Shown here one piece after another: positions 35,476 through 45,759 of a stretch of 59,960 bases of DNA (its first letter is position 1; every line of letters begins with the position of its first letter). Location: NCBI GenBank assembly GCA_009923505.1, contig RFTK01000004.1, positions 1 through 59,960 on the forward strand. Reading direction: 5' to 3'. This DNA comes from Betaproteobacteria bacterium. GTDB taxonomy: Bacteria > Pseudomonadota > Gammaproteobacteria > Burkholderiales > Burkholderiaceae_C. Under the pieces are notes generated by a model. The model saw only the letters and a program-made list of their open reading frames with translations. It was not told where the DNA came from and did not search any database. The position numbers were made by a program, and so were the translations under genes.

Positions 35476-35496
35476 TTGGCGGACCAGGTCCGCCAA
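35476..35496 (-). terminator. Perfect inverted repeat after trxB, overlapping the rpmB -35 region
   Basis: TTGGCGGACC-A-GGTCCGCCAA begins 4 bp after the trxB stop. It can form a strong hairpin in the trxB transcript but lacks a following T-run. It also covers the -35 region of the downstream rpmB promoter, so it could instead be an operator. Confidence 0.55.
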
Positions 35497-35500
35497 CCCC

Positions 35501-36595
<1,095 letters not shown>

Positions 36596-36705
36596 TCATG
36601 GCCACGGCAGGAAGAGGGCGGCTGACCCCGTGGGGCGGCACACGCTGGCGCCCCGATGGGGCTGAGTTTGCACAGGGACCGATCGGTTAAGCTTCGTACC
36701 CTGAC

Positions 36706-39039
36706 ATGACCTACTCGTTGAACACCCTTCAAAAGGACGCGCCTGTCCAGACCCCGCTCACGGGGTTTCGTCGATTTGCCCAGGAAATTGCCCTCACGGC
36801 CGGTTTTGTGTTTCTGGCCTTCTGGCTCCTGGCCCTGGTGACGCATTCCAACGCGGACCCGGCCTGGACCACGTCGGGCACCCAGGGGGTGGTGCGCAAT
36901 TGGGGCGGACGTCTGGGCGCCTGGTTGGGCGACCTCAGCTTTTTGCTGGTGGGCTACTCGGTGTGGTGGTGCTATCTGGCGGCCCTCACCACCTGGTTGA
37001 CCTCGCTGGCCCAGCGTTTGCGTGGCGATGATGAGGCCCAGGACGAGACTTCGGGCTGGATGCACACCCGCTGGGCCTTTTGGACTGGCCTGGTGTTGCT
37101 GATGATTTCCAGTACCGGCCTGGAATGGACCCGCCTGTATCGATTCGATGACCACCTGCCTGGCCTGCAAGCCGGCGGGGCGGTGGGCTACCTGGTGGGG
37201 TCCCATGGTCTGCAGTGGCTGGGTTTCAATGGCTCGGCCATGGTGTTCATCGTGTTTTTGCTGGTGGGGGTGTCCTGGGTGTTTCGGTTCACCTGGCTCG
37301 GCTTGGCCGAGTCCCTGGGCGAGCGCATCGATGACCTGTGGGAGCGCCTACAGGAAAAGCGCGAGATGGCCCAGGACCTCGCCATGGGACAGGCCGCGGC
37401 GAAAGAGCGCGAAGAGGTGGCGCATGAGGTTCGCGAGGACAGCGAGAACCACAAGCCCGCCCCGGTGTTGATCGTCGAGCCCGAAGTGGTCGAGATACCC
37501 AAGAGCGCGCGGGTGGTCCGCGAGCGCCAAAAACCGCTCTTCAGCGACATGCCCGACTCGCGCCTGCCGCAGGTGGATTTGCTCGACACCAACACCGGCC
37601 GTCAGGACACGGTGCCCGCCGACACGCTGGAGATGACCAGTCGCCTGATCGAGAAGAAGCTGAAGGACTTCGGCGTCGAGGTCCACGTGGTGGCAGCCTC
37701 GCCTGGCCCGGTGATCACGCGCTATGAGATCGAACCGGCCACGGGGGTCAAAGGCTCGCAGATCGTCAACCTGGCGAAGGACCTGGCCCGCTCACTCAGC
37801 CTGGTGTCGATCCGGGTGGTCGAGACCATCCCGGGCAAGAACTACATGGCGCTGGAGTTGCCCAACGCCAAGCGGCAGTCCATTCGCCTGTCGGAAATTC
37901 TGGGTTCTCAGGTCTACAACGAAGCCAAGTCGTTGCTCACCATGGGCCTGGGCAAGGACATCGTGGGCAACCCGGTGGTGGCCGATCTGGCCAAGATGCC
38001 CCACGTGCTGGTGGCCGGTACCACCGGTTCAGGCAAGTCGGTGGGCATCAACGCCATGATTCTCTCGTTGCTGTACAAGGCCGAGGCGCGTGATGTGCGT
38101 CTGCTGATGATCGACCCCAAGATGCTGGAGATGTCGGTCTACGAAGGCATCCCGCACCTGCTGGCGCCGGTGGTGACTGACATGCGGCAAGCCGCGCATG
38201 GCCTCAACTGGTGTGTGGCCGAGATGGAGCGCCGCTACAAGCTCATGAGCAAGCTGGGCGTGCGCAACCTGGCGGGCTACAACAGCAAGATCGACGAGGC
38301 CGCCGCGGCCGAGATGTCCATCCCCAACCCTTTCAGCCTCACCCCCGATCAGCCCGAGCCGCTGGAGCGTTTGCCGCACATCGTGGTGGTGATTGATGAG
38401 CTGGCCGACCTGATGATGGTGGTGGGCAAGAAGATTGAGGAGTTGATTGCCCGCCTGGCGCAAAAAGCGCGGGCAGCTGGCATCCACCTGATTTTGGCCA
38501 CGCAGCGCCCGAGCGTGGACGTGATCACCGGCCTCATCAAGGCCAACATCCCCACCCGCATCGCCTTCCAGGTCAGCAGCAAGATCGACAGCCGCACCAT
38601 CCTGGACCAGATGGGTGCCGAGGCCTTGCTCGGCATGGGCGACATGCTGTACCAGGCCAGCGGCACCGGATTGCCGGTGCGTGTGCACGGCGCCTTCGTC
38701 AGCGACGAGGAAGTGCACCGCGTGGTGAGCTACCTCAAGACCCAGGGCGAGCCCAACTACATCGAGGGTGTGCTCGAGGGTGGTACGGCCGACGGCGAGG
38801 GGGGGGAAGTCGGCGATCTGTTTGGCGACGGCGGGGGCGAGAAGGACCCGATGTATGACCAGGCCGTAGAAGTAGTGCTCAAAAACCGCAAGGCCAGCAT
38901 CTCCTTGGTTCAGCGCCACCTCAAGATTGGCTACAACCGCGCGGCGCGCTTGGTTGAGGACATGGAGAAGGCCGGCCTGGTCAGCGCCATGAGTGGCAGC
39001 GGTCAGCGCGAGATTCTGGTGCCCGCGAGGGCGGAATGA
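36706..39039 (+). CDS. ftsK: DNA translocase FtsK
   Basis: FtsK is a septum-anchored dsDNA pump that clears chromosome termini and activates XerCD at dif. It is 777 aa, with about four N-terminal membrane helices and a short linker; E. coli FtsK is 1329 aa because of its long linker. Walker A is [10 protein letters not shown] near 440 and Walker [14 protein letters not shown]. The C-terminal gamma winged helix is [24 protein letters not shown]. It overlaps lolA by ATGA. Confidence 0.97.
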   Translation: MTYSLNTLQKDAPVQTPLTGFRRFAQEIALTAGFVFLAFWLLALVTHSNADPAWTTSGTQGVVRNWGGRLGAWLGDLSFLLVGYSVWWCYLAALTTWLTSLAQRLRGDDEAQDETSGWMHTRWAFWTGLVLLMISSTGLEWTRLYRFDDHLPGLQAGGAVGYLVGSHGLQWLGFNGSAMVFIVFLLVGVSWVFRFTWLGLAESLGERIDDLWERLQEKREMAQDLAMGQAAAKEREEVAHEVREDSENHKPAPVLIVEPEVVEIPKSARVVRERQKPLFSDMPDSRLPQVDLLDTNTGRQDTVPADTLEMTSRLIEKKLKDFGVEVHVVAASPGPVITRYEIEPATGVKGSQIVNLAKDLARSLSLVSIRVVETIPGKNYMALELPNAKRQSIRLSEILGSQVYNEAKSLLTMGLGKDIVGNPVVADLAKMPHVLVAGTTGSGKSVGINAMILSLLYKAEARDVRLLMIDPKMLEMSVYEGIPHLLAPVVTDMRQAAHGLNWCVAEMERRYKLMSKLGVRNLAGYNSKIDEAAAAEMSIPNPFSLTPDQPEPLERLPHIVVVIDELADLMMVVGKKIEELIARLAQKARAAGIHLILATQRPSVDVITGLIKANIPTRIAFQVSSKIDSRTILDQMGAEALLGMGDMLYQASGTGLPVRVHGAFVSDEEVHRVVSYLKTQGEPNYIEGVLEGGTADGEGGEVGDLFGDGGGEKDPMYDQAVEVVLKNRKASISLVQRHLKIGYNRAARLVEDMEKAGLVSAMSGSGQREILVPARAE

Positions 39040-39686
39040 AGCAACTCGCTGCACTGGCCCTGGCTGCGCTGGCGTGGACCGGGCTTGCCCACGCCGACAG
39101 CCTCGACACCCTGGGACAGTTTTTGCAAAACACGCGCAGCGCGCGCGCCGAGTTCATCCAGACTGTTCAATTACCCCCGCGCGATGGTCAGGCGCAACGA
39201 CCCAAAATCTCCAGCGGTCTGTTTTCGTTTCAGCGCCCGTCGCGTTTTCGTTTCGAGTACCAGCGGCCCTATCCGCAAGTGCTGGTGGGGGACGGCACCA
39301 CCTTGTGGGTGTATGACGTGGATCTGGCGCAGGTGACCGCGCGTGCGCAGGAGAAAGCCCTGGCTTCCACGCCGGTTGCGCTGATTGCGGCGGCCACGGA
39401 CCTCGCCGACTTGCAACGCGATTTCCAATTGCAGGCGCAACCGGAGCAAGACGGTCTGCACTGGGTGCAGGCCACGCCACGTGCCCGCGAAGCGGGTGTG
39501 CAAAGTCTGCGTGTCGGGCTGCGCCCTGGCGAGCGCGGTGTCGCCATGGAGCGCCTGGAGATTGTGGACGCCTTGGGTCAGCGCTCGCTGCTCCAGTTCA
39601 CCCGCATCGAGATCAATCCGCCGGCTTGGGCGCCAGGCGCGTTCCAGTTCACGCCTCCCCCCAAGGTCGAGGTGATTCGGCCATGA
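39036..39686 (+). CDS. lolA: Outer-membrane lipoprotein carrier LolA
   Basis: LolA is the periplasmic chaperone that takes lipoproteins from the LolCD complex to the outer membrane. It is 216 aa with a clear signal peptide, [20 protein letters not shown], cleaved before DSLDTL. The family core includes [35 protein letters not shown] and [16 protein letters not shown]. It overlaps ftsK and rarA by ATGA on both sides. The ftsK-lolA-rarA order is widely conserved. Confidence 0.96.
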   Translation: MKQLAALALAALAWTGLAHADSLDTLGQFLQNTRSARAEFIQTVQLPPRDGQAQRPKISSGLFSFQRPSRFRFEYQRPYPQVLVGDGTTLWVYDVDLAQVTARAQEKALASTPVALIAAATDLADLQRDFQLQAQPEQDGLHWVQATPRAREAGVQSLRVGLRPGERGVAMERLEIVDALGQRSLLQFTRIEINPPAWAPGAFQFTPPPKVEVIRP

Positions 39687-41059
39687 GCCGAACTGATGCG
39701 GGAGGACGTGCGGGAGGAGCCGGCGCAACCGGATCGACCCACGACGACTTGTTTGGGCGCGATGCACCTGCTGCGCCGCTGGCCGAGGCCATGCGTCCCC
39801 GAAGCCTGGATGAGGTGATTGGCCAGTCTCACTTGCTCGGCGAGGGCAAGCCGCTGCGTCTGGCGTTTCAGTCAGGCAAGGCGCATTCCATGATTCTGTG
39901 GGGTCCGCCCGGTGTGGGCAAGACCACGCTGGCGCGCCTCACGGCGCAGAGCTTTGAGGCGGAGTTCATTGCGCTGTCGGCGGTGTTCTCGGGCGTGAAA
40001 GATATCCGCGCCGCGATCGAGCAGGCCCAGCAATCGCTGGCACGGGGACGCGCCACGCTGCTGTTTGTGGATGAGATTCACCGCTTCAACAAGTCGCAAC
40101 AAGATGCCTTGTTGCCCTATGCCGAATCGGGTCTGATCACCTTCATCGGTGCCACCACCGAGAACCCGTCTTTTGAAGTGAATTCGGCCTTGCTCTCACG
40201 TGCGCAGGTGTATGTGCTCAAGCCCTTGAGTGCTGACGAACTCAAGCAGTTGTGGCAGCGGGCCCATGCCCAGGTGCTGACCGATCTGGAAATCGACGAC
40301 GCGGCGCTGGAGACGCTGGTGGGCTACGCCGACGGTGATGCGCGACGCATGCTGAATCTGTTGGAGCAATGTCACACGGCCGCCCGCACGCTTGGCCGCA
40401 TGCAGGTGGATGCGGCGTTTGTGCAAGATGCGCTCACCCTCAACGCACGCCGTTTCGACAAAGGCGGCGACAACTTCTACGACCAGATCTCGGCGCTGCA
40501 CAAATCGGTGCGCGGCTCCGACCCGGACGCCTCGCTCTACTGGCTGTGCCGCATGCTCGACGGGGGCGCTGATCCCCGCTATCTTTCGCGTCGCATTGTG
40601 CGCATGGCCTGGGAAGACATCGGCCTGGCCGACCCGCGCGCCATGCAACTCGCCAACGATGCAGCCTTGACGTTCGAGCGCCTGGGTTCGCCCGAGGGCG
40701 AGTTGGCCTTGGGACAGGCCGTGATCTACCTGGCCCTGGCCCCCAAAAGCAATGCGGGCTACAACGCCTACAACCAGGCCCGGGCTTTCGTGCGGCAGGA
40801 CCAGAGCCGCGAGGTGCCGGTGCACCTGCGCAACGCGCCCACCCGCTTGATGAAAGAGCTGGGCTATGGTCACGCCTACCGCTATGCCCATGACGAGCCA
40901 CATGGCTATGCCGCGGGGGAAACCTATTTCCCTGAAGGCATGCAAAATCCTCACTGGTACCAACCCGTCTCGCGCGGCCTCGAGATCAAGATTGCAGAGA
41001 AAATGGCGTTTCTGCGACGCCTTGACGAGGAAGCAGGCGGGGGTGGGGATTCCCGCTGA
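39683..41059 (+). CDS. rarA: Replication-associated recombination protein A (RarA/MgsA)
   Basis: RarA is a AAA+ ATPase of the clamp-loader clade acting at stalled forks with SSB. The ATG at 39683 overlaps the lolA stop and gives 458 aa. Walker A is GPPGVGKTT (74-82) and Walker B LLFVDEIHRFNKSQQDALL. Sensor 1 is FIGATTENPSFEVNSALLSR. The C-terminal tetramerisation domain includes DPDASLYWLCRMLDGGADPRYLSRRIVRMAWEDIG. In many bacteria serS follows; here liv genes do. Confidence 0.96.
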   Translation: MSRTDAGGRAGGAGATGSTHDDLFGRDAPAAPLAEAMRPRSLDEVIGQSHLLGEGKPLRLAFQSGKAHSMILWGPPGVGKTTLARLTAQSFEAEFIALSAVFSGVKDIRAAIEQAQQSLARGRATLLFVDEIHRFNKSQQDALLPYAESGLITFIGATTENPSFEVNSALLSRAQVYVLKPLSADELKQLWQRAHAQVLTDLEIDDAALETLVGYADGDARRMLNLLEQCHTAARTLGRMQVDAAFVQDALTLNARRFDKGGDNFYDQISALHKSVRGSDPDASLYWLCRMLDGGADPRYLSRRIVRMAWEDIGLADPRAMQLANDAALTFERLGSPEGELALGQAVIYLALAPKSNAGYNAYNQARAFVRQDQSREVPVHLRNAPTRLMKELGYGHAYRYAHDEPHGYAAGETYFPEGMQNPHWYQPVSRGLEIKIAEKMAFLRRLDEEAGGGGDSR

Positions 41060-41125
41060 CTGCTCTTGGCAATGGGCGGCGCGTACGCACACAGCACAAC
41101 TCAATCCGATCATTTTCAACACACC

Positions 41126-42055
41126 ATGGACATCCTGCTGCAACAGGTGATCAACGGCTTGGTTCTGGGCAGCATGTATGCCCTGGTGGCGTTGGGATAC
41201 ACCATGGTGTACGGCATCATCAACCTCATTAACTTTGCTCATGGCGAGGTGCTCATGGTGGGCGCGATCACCAGTTGGACGGTGGTGATCTGGCTGCAAG
41301 ACGTCGCGCCCGGCTTGTCCGGTCCGGTGATGCTGGTGATTTCGCTGGTGGTGGCCTGCACTGTGGCGGCGCTGCTCAACCTCACCATTGAAAAGTTGGC
41401 GTATCGCCCGTTGCGCCATGCGCCCAAGCTCGCGCCGCTGATCACGGCCATCGGGGTTTCCATCTTGCTGCAGACGCTGGCCATGATCATTTGGAAGCCC
41501 AACTACAAACCCTTTCCTGCGCTGCTGCCCACCACGCCCTTTGACATCGCTGGCGCCGTGATCACACCGGTGCAGATCATGATCCTGGTGGTCACTGCGT
41601 GTTCGCTGGCGGTGCTGATGTGGCTGGTGCATGCCACCCGACTCGGCCGCGCCATGCGCGCCACGGCCGAGAACCCGCGCGTGGCCAGTCTGATGGGTGT
41701 GCGTCCCGACGCCGTGATCTCCGCCACCTTCATCATCGGCGCTGTGCTGGCCGCCATCGCGGGCGTGATGTGGGCCCTGAACTACGGCACGGTGCATCAC
41801 GCCATGGGGTTCCTGCCGGGACTCAAGGCCTTCACCGCAGCGGTGTTCGGGGGCATTGGCAACCTGGCAGGTGCGGTGGTGGGCGGTTTGCTGCTGGGAC
41901 TGATCGAGTCCATTGGCTCGGGCTACATCGGCGACCTCACGGGGGGTGTGCTGGGCAGCCATTACGCCGATATTTTTGCGTTCCTGGTGCTGATCCTGAT
42001 GCTCACCCTGCGGCCTTCGGGCCTCTTGGGCGAGCGGGTCGCGGACCGGGCTTGA
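41126..42055 (+). CDS. livH: Branched-chain amino acid ABC transporter permease LivH
   Basis: This is the first membrane subunit of a high-affinity branched-chain amino acid importer, 309 aa from the ATG at 41126 (MDILLQQVINGLVLGSMYAL). About eight hydrophobic helices are present. The conserved GYTMVYGIINLINFAHGEVLMVGA and the later RATAENPRVASLMGVRPDAVI coupling loop are seen. It starts 66 bp after rarA and heads livHMGF. No substrate-binding protein gene (livK) is in the cluster, so the exact substrate is uncertain. Confidence 0.94.
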   Translation: MDILLQQVINGLVLGSMYALVALGYTMVYGIINLINFAHGEVLMVGAITSWTVVIWLQDVAPGLSGPVMLVISLVVACTVAALLNLTIEKLAYRPLRHAPKLAPLITAIGVSILLQTLAMIIWKPNYKPFPALLPTTPFDIAGAVITPVQIMILVVTACSLAVLMWLVHATRLGRAMRATAENPRVASLMGVRPDAVISATFIIGAVLAAIAGVMWALNYGTVHHAMGFLPGLKAFTAAVFGGIGNLAGAVVGGLLLGLIESIGSGYIGDLTGGVLGSHYADIFAFLVLILMLTLRPSGLLGERVADRA

Positions 42056-42066
42056 GGAAATCCACC

Positions 42067-43155
42067 ATGAACGCTCCTCGTCGCTGGATGCTGTGGTTGC
42101 TGGCCTTGTGTGTGCTGCCTTTGCTGTTGCAGCAAGTGGGCAATGGCTGGGTGCGCATTGCCGACACCGCCTTGCTCTATGTGCTGCTGGCGGTGGGTCT
42201 GAACATCGTGGTGGGCTATGCGGGCTTGCTCGATCTGGGCTATGTCGCGTTTTTTGCCGTCGGGGCGTATCTCTATGCCCTGCTGGCTTCGCCGCATTTG
42301 ATGGAAACCTTCGAGTGGCTGGCGGTGATGCTGCCAGGGGGCTTGCACACGCCGCTGTGGTTGGTCATCCCTGCGGCGGCGGTGCTGGCGGGACTGCTGG
42401 GGGTTTTGTTGGGCGCACCCACGCTGAAACTGCGTGGTGACTACCTGGCCATCGTGACGCTGGGGTTTGGGGAAATCATCCGCGTGTTTCTCAACAACCT
42501 GGACCAGCCCGTCAACCTCACCAACGGACCCAAGGGCTTGGGCACCATCGATCCGGTGACCGTCTTTGGCCATCCCTTGTCGCGTCGACTGGACCTGGGC
42601 TTTGTTGAGTTGCCCTCGGTCACGCTCTACTACTACTTGTTTCTGCTGCTGGTGGTGGTGGCGGTGGTGTTTTCGCACCGGTTGGAAACTTCTCGCATTG
42701 GGCGCGCCTGGATGGCCATTCGCGAGGATGAAATTGCCGCGCGTGCCATGGGTATCGACACGCGCAACCTCAAGCTGTTGGCCTTTGGCATGGGCGCCAC
42801 CCTGGGCGGTGTGTCTGGCACGCTGTTCGCCTCCTTTCAGGGCTTTGTCTCGCCCGAATCCTTCAGCCTGATGGAGTCCGTGATGATCGTGGCCATGGTG
42901 GTGTTGGGCGGCCTGGGCCATTTGCCGGGCGTCATCCTGGGCGCTGTCTTGCTCTCGGCCTTGCCCGAGGTGTTGCGTTACACCGTGGGGCCGTTGATGG
43001 CGCTGACCGATGGGCGACTGGATCCGGCCATCCTGCGGCAACTCCTGATCGCGCTGGCCATGATTCTGGTCATGCTCTGGCGTCCGCGGGGTCTGTGGCC
43101 ATCGCCAGAACACGGCTCACCAGCAGCCTCGCCCCGCAAGGGGGCTGGTGCATGA
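42067..43155 (+). CDS. livM: Branched-chain amino acid ABC transporter permease LivM
   Basis: This is the second permease subunit of the liv importer, 362 aa from the ATG at 42067. Family landmarks are NIVVGYAGLLDLGYVAFFAVGAYLYAL and LKLRGDYLAIVTLGFGEIIRV. The EAA-like loop is GRAWMAIREDEIAARAMGI. Starts given by the ORF track (41599) lie within livH. It overlaps livG by ATGA. Confidence 0.95.
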   Translation: MNAPRRWMLWLLALCVLPLLLQQVGNGWVRIADTALLYVLLAVGLNIVVGYAGLLDLGYVAFFAVGAYLYALLASPHLMETFEWLAVMLPGGLHTPLWLVIPAAAVLAGLLGVLLGAPTLKLRGDYLAIVTLGFGEIIRVFLNNLDQPVNLTNGPKGLGTIDPVTVFGHPLSRRLDLGFVELPSVTLYYYLFLLLVVVAVVFSHRLETSRIGRAWMAIREDEIAARAMGIDTRNLKLLAFGMGATLGGVSGTLFASFQGFVSPESFSLMESVMIVAMVVLGGLGHLPGVILGAVLLSALPEVLRYTVGPLMALTDGRLDPAILRQLLIALAMILVMLWRPRGLWPSPEHGSPAASPRKGAGA

Positions 43156-43925
43156 CTGCGGCACCGTTGCTCGAGGTGTCGGGCATCTCCAAGCGTTTTG
43201 GGGGCTTGCAGGCCCTGAGCGAGGTGAGCTTGCAAATTCAACGCGGTCAGGTCTATGGCCTGATTGGGCCCAATGGGGCGGGCAAGACCACCTTCTTCAA
43301 CGTCATCACCGGTTTGTATGCGCCGGACAGCGGCCGCTTTGAGTTGGCGGGCCAGCCCTACGAGCCCACGGCGGTGCACCGGGTGGCGCGTGCCGGCATC
43401 GCGCGCACGTTTCAGAACATCCGCCTGTTTGCCGACATGACTGCGCTGGAAAACGTCATGGTGGGGCGGCATGTGCGCACCCATTCTGGGGTGTGGGGTG
43501 CGTTGTGGCGCACGGCAGCCTTTCGGCAAGAGGAGGCCGAGATCGAACAGGCCGCCCACCACTGGTTGCGCTATGTGGGGATAGATCATTTCGCTGCCCA
43601 GAAAGCGCGCACGCTGAGTTACGGCGATCAGCGCCGTCTGGAAATTGCGCGCGCTCTGGCCACCGAACCGCTGTTGCTGGCGCTCGACGAACCCGCGGCC
43701 GGCATGAATGCCACTGAAAAAGTTCAACTGCGCGAGTTGATCGATCGCATTCGACTCGACGGTCGCACGGTGCTGCTGATCGAGCACGACGTCAAACTCG
43801 TCATGGGCTTGTGCGACCGGGTCACGGTACTCGACGAGGGGCGTTGTATCGCGGAAGGTCTGCCCGCCGAGGTGCAGCGCAACACGCGTGTGATCGAGGC
43901 CTACCTGGGTGCGGGAGGCGCTTGA
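43152..43925 (+). CDS. livG: Branched-chain amino acid ABC transporter ATPase LivG
   Basis: This is the first ATPase subunit of the liv importer, 257 aa from the ATG at 43152, overlapping the livM stop. Walker A is GPNGAGKTTFFN, the Q-loop region IARTFQNIRLF, and the signature LSYGDQRRLEIARAL. Walker B is LLALDEPAAGMN and the switch His is in IEHDVKLVM. The signature YGDQ variant is normal for LivG. Confidence 0.96.
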   Translation: MTAAPLLEVSGISKRFGGLQALSEVSLQIQRGQVYGLIGPNGAGKTTFFNVITGLYAPDSGRFELAGQPYEPTAVHRVARAGIARTFQNIRLFADMTALENVMVGRHVRTHSGVWGALWRTAAFRQEEAEIEQAAHHWLRYVGIDHFAAQKARTLSYGDQRRLEIARALATEPLLLALDEPAAGMNATEKVQLRELIDRIRLDGRTVLLIEHDVKLVMGLCDRVTVLDEGRCIAEGLPAEVQRNTRVIEAYLGAGGA

Positions 43926-43926
43926 G

Positions 43927-44658
43927 ATGAACACCCACCACAAGCGCCCAGAGCCGATGCTGTCGGTGCGCGATTTACGCGTGTCCTACGGCGGCATTCA
44001 AGCCGTGAAGGGCGTGAGCTTTGAGGTCATGCCGGGCGAACTGGTGTGCCTGATCGGCTCCAACGGGGCCGGCAAAACCACCACCATGAAAGCGGTCACC
44101 CGCTTGTTGCCCTGCACCGGTGATGTGCTCTACCAAGGGCAGTCGTTAACCAGCCAGGGACCCTGGGATCTGGTGGGGCAGGGACTGGCGATGGTGCCCG
44201 AAGGTCGCGGTGTGTTTGCCCGCATGACCGTGCTGGAAAACCTGCAGATGGGCGCCTATCAGCGCCAGGACCCGGCGGACGTGGCGGCGGATATCGAGCG
44301 CATGTACGGCTTGTTTCCACGCTTGAAGGAGCGCCGCGCGCAACTGGCCGGCACGCTCTCGGGCGGCGAGCAGCAAATGCTGGCCATGGGCCGTGCCTTG
44401 ATGAGCCGCCCGCGCATGCTGTTGCTCGATGAGCCCTCGATGGGCTTGTCCCCCTTGATGGTGGACCGGATATTCGAGGTGATCGCGCAAGTGGCCGCCG
44501 AGGGCGTCACGCTGTTGCTGGTGGAGCAAAACGCCAGCCGCGCGCTCAAGCTCGCGCAACGCGGGTATGTGATGGAGTCGGGTGAGATCACGCTCACAGG
44601 CCCGGCCGCCGAGCTGCTTGACGATCCCAAGGTGCAGGCGGCGTACCTGGGACATTGA
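43927..44658 (+). CDS. livF: Branched-chain amino acid ABC transporter ATPase LivF
   Basis: This is the second ATPase subunit of the liv importer, 243 aa. The ATG at 43927 has GGGAGG 8 nt upstream and lies 1 bp after the livG stop. Walker A is GSNGAGKTTTMK, the signature LSGGEQQMLAMGRAL, and Walker B MLLLDEPSMGLSPLM. The LivF-type VPEGRGVFARMTVLENL stretch is present. It ends 6 bp from the convergent Bug gene, with no terminator visible. Confidence 0.96.
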   Translation: MNTHHKRPEPMLSVRDLRVSYGGIQAVKGVSFEVMPGELVCLIGSNGAGKTTTMKAVTRLLPCTGDVLYQGQSLTSQGPWDLVGQGLAMVPEGRGVFARMTVLENLQMGAYQRQDPADVAADIERMYGLFPRLKERRAQLAGTLSGGEQQMLAMGRALMSRPRMLLLDEPSMGLSPLMVDRIFEVIAQVAAEGVTLLLVEQNASRALKLAQRGYVMESGEITLTGPAAELLDDPKVQAAYLGH

Positions 44659-44664
44659 GCTGGG

Positions 44665-45678
44665 TCAGTCGACGCGTGCGCCGCTGGCCTTGACCACTTT
44701 TTCGTACTTGGCCCGTTCGCTGGCCATGAACTCGCCAAACGCTGCGGGAGTATTCACCACCGGCTCGGCCATCAGTTGCGCAAAACGCGCGCGCGTTTGC
44801 GGATCGTTCAAGGCCGCGGCAAACGCCTGGTGCAGCCGTTGAACCACGTCCGCCGGCGTGGCGGCGGGGGCCACCAGTCCCCACCAGGTGTCGATTTCCA
44901 GACCCGGCAGTGCTTCCGCCATGGCTGGTACATCCGGTAGCACGTTCGAGCGCTTGGCGGTGGTCACTGCCAAGGCCTTGAGCTTGCCCGCGCGGATGTT
45001 GGGGGCAGCCGTGGCCAGGTTGTCAATGTTGAAGTCCACTTGCCCTGACAGCAGCGCCAGCTGAGCCGGGTTGCCGCCGTTGTAGGGGATGTGCACCGCG
45101 AAAATACCCGCCGCCTTCTTGAACATCTCACCCGCCAGGTGCCCGGCACTGCCGTTGCCCCCCGAGCCGTAGTTGAGCTGGCCCGGATGCGCGCGTGCGT
45201 AGGTGATGAGGTCCTGGAAGGAGCGGATATCGAGTCGCTCCGCGGTTTGCGTGTTGATGACGAGCACATTGGGCACGCGCAGGATCTGGGTGATGGGCGC
45301 GAAATCGCGCGCCGCATCAAACGGCATTTTGCTGAACAACCAGGGGTTGATGGCATGCGTGGCCACGGCCGAAATACCAATGGTGTGCCCGTCCGGCGCG
45401 GCCTTGGCCACCAGGTCCACGCCCAGGTTGCCGCCAGCCCCCGGACGGTTGTCAATGACCACGGTACCCAGGGTGTCGCGCACCCGCTCGGCCAGCCAGC
45501 GCGCGGTGACGTCGATCGGTCCACCGGCGGCATAGGGCACGACCAGGCGGATGGGTTTGGTGCTCGTACCCATGACGGGCTGGGCCAGCAAACCGCCGGG
45601 GCCAAGGCTGCCCAGGGCTGCGAGTGAGAGCACCACCTGCCGGCGACGTGGCGTGAATGAGTGAGACGTCAAAGACAT
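44665..45678 (-). CDS. Bug/TctC-family tripartite tricarboxylate binding protein
   Basis: This is a periplasmic substrate-binding protein of 337 aa from the ATG at 45678. The N-terminus has a twin-arginine-like RRRQVVLSLAALGSLG and a hydrophobic stretch ending near GLLAQP, so Tat export is possible. Bug signatures are PIRLVVPYAAGGPIDVTAR, VIDNRPGAGGNLG and APITQILRVPNVLVIN. No tctA/tctB pair is adjacent; the nearest is at 18-20 kb. The ligand, probably a carboxylate, is unknown. Confidence 0.9.
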   Translation of the reverse strand: MSLTSHSFTPRRRQVVLSLAALGSLGPGGLLAQPVMGTSTKPIRLVVPYAAGGPIDVTARWLAERVRDTLGTVVIDNRPGAGGNLGVDLVAKAAPDGHTIGISAVATHAINPWLFSKMPFDAARDFAPITQILRVPNVLVINTQTAERLDIRSFQDLITYARAHPGQLNYGSGGNGSAGHLAGEMFKKAAGIFAVHIPYNGGNPAQLALLSGQVDFNIDNLATAAPNIRAGKLKALAVTTAKRSNVLPDVPAMAEALPGLEIDTWWGLVAPAATPADVVQRLHQAFAAALNDPQTRARFAQLMAEPVVNTPAAFGEFMASERAKYEKVVKASGARVD

Positions 45679-45759
45679 GGGAGTGGACTCCGAAAGTGGT
45701 GTTGGTGGATGAGCGCGTGAGCTGGTCAGTGAGCCCATTGGAGGTGACGCGCAAGGCTT

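Noticed and set aside
40196-41962. A 588-codon minus-strand frame across rarA and livH
   Set aside because: It runs antisense to two clear genes and across their boundary, and reads as His/Gln/Arg-rich shadow.
44659-44664. A terminator between livF and the convergent Bug gene
   Set aside because: Only 6 bp separate the stops and no hairpin is visible.
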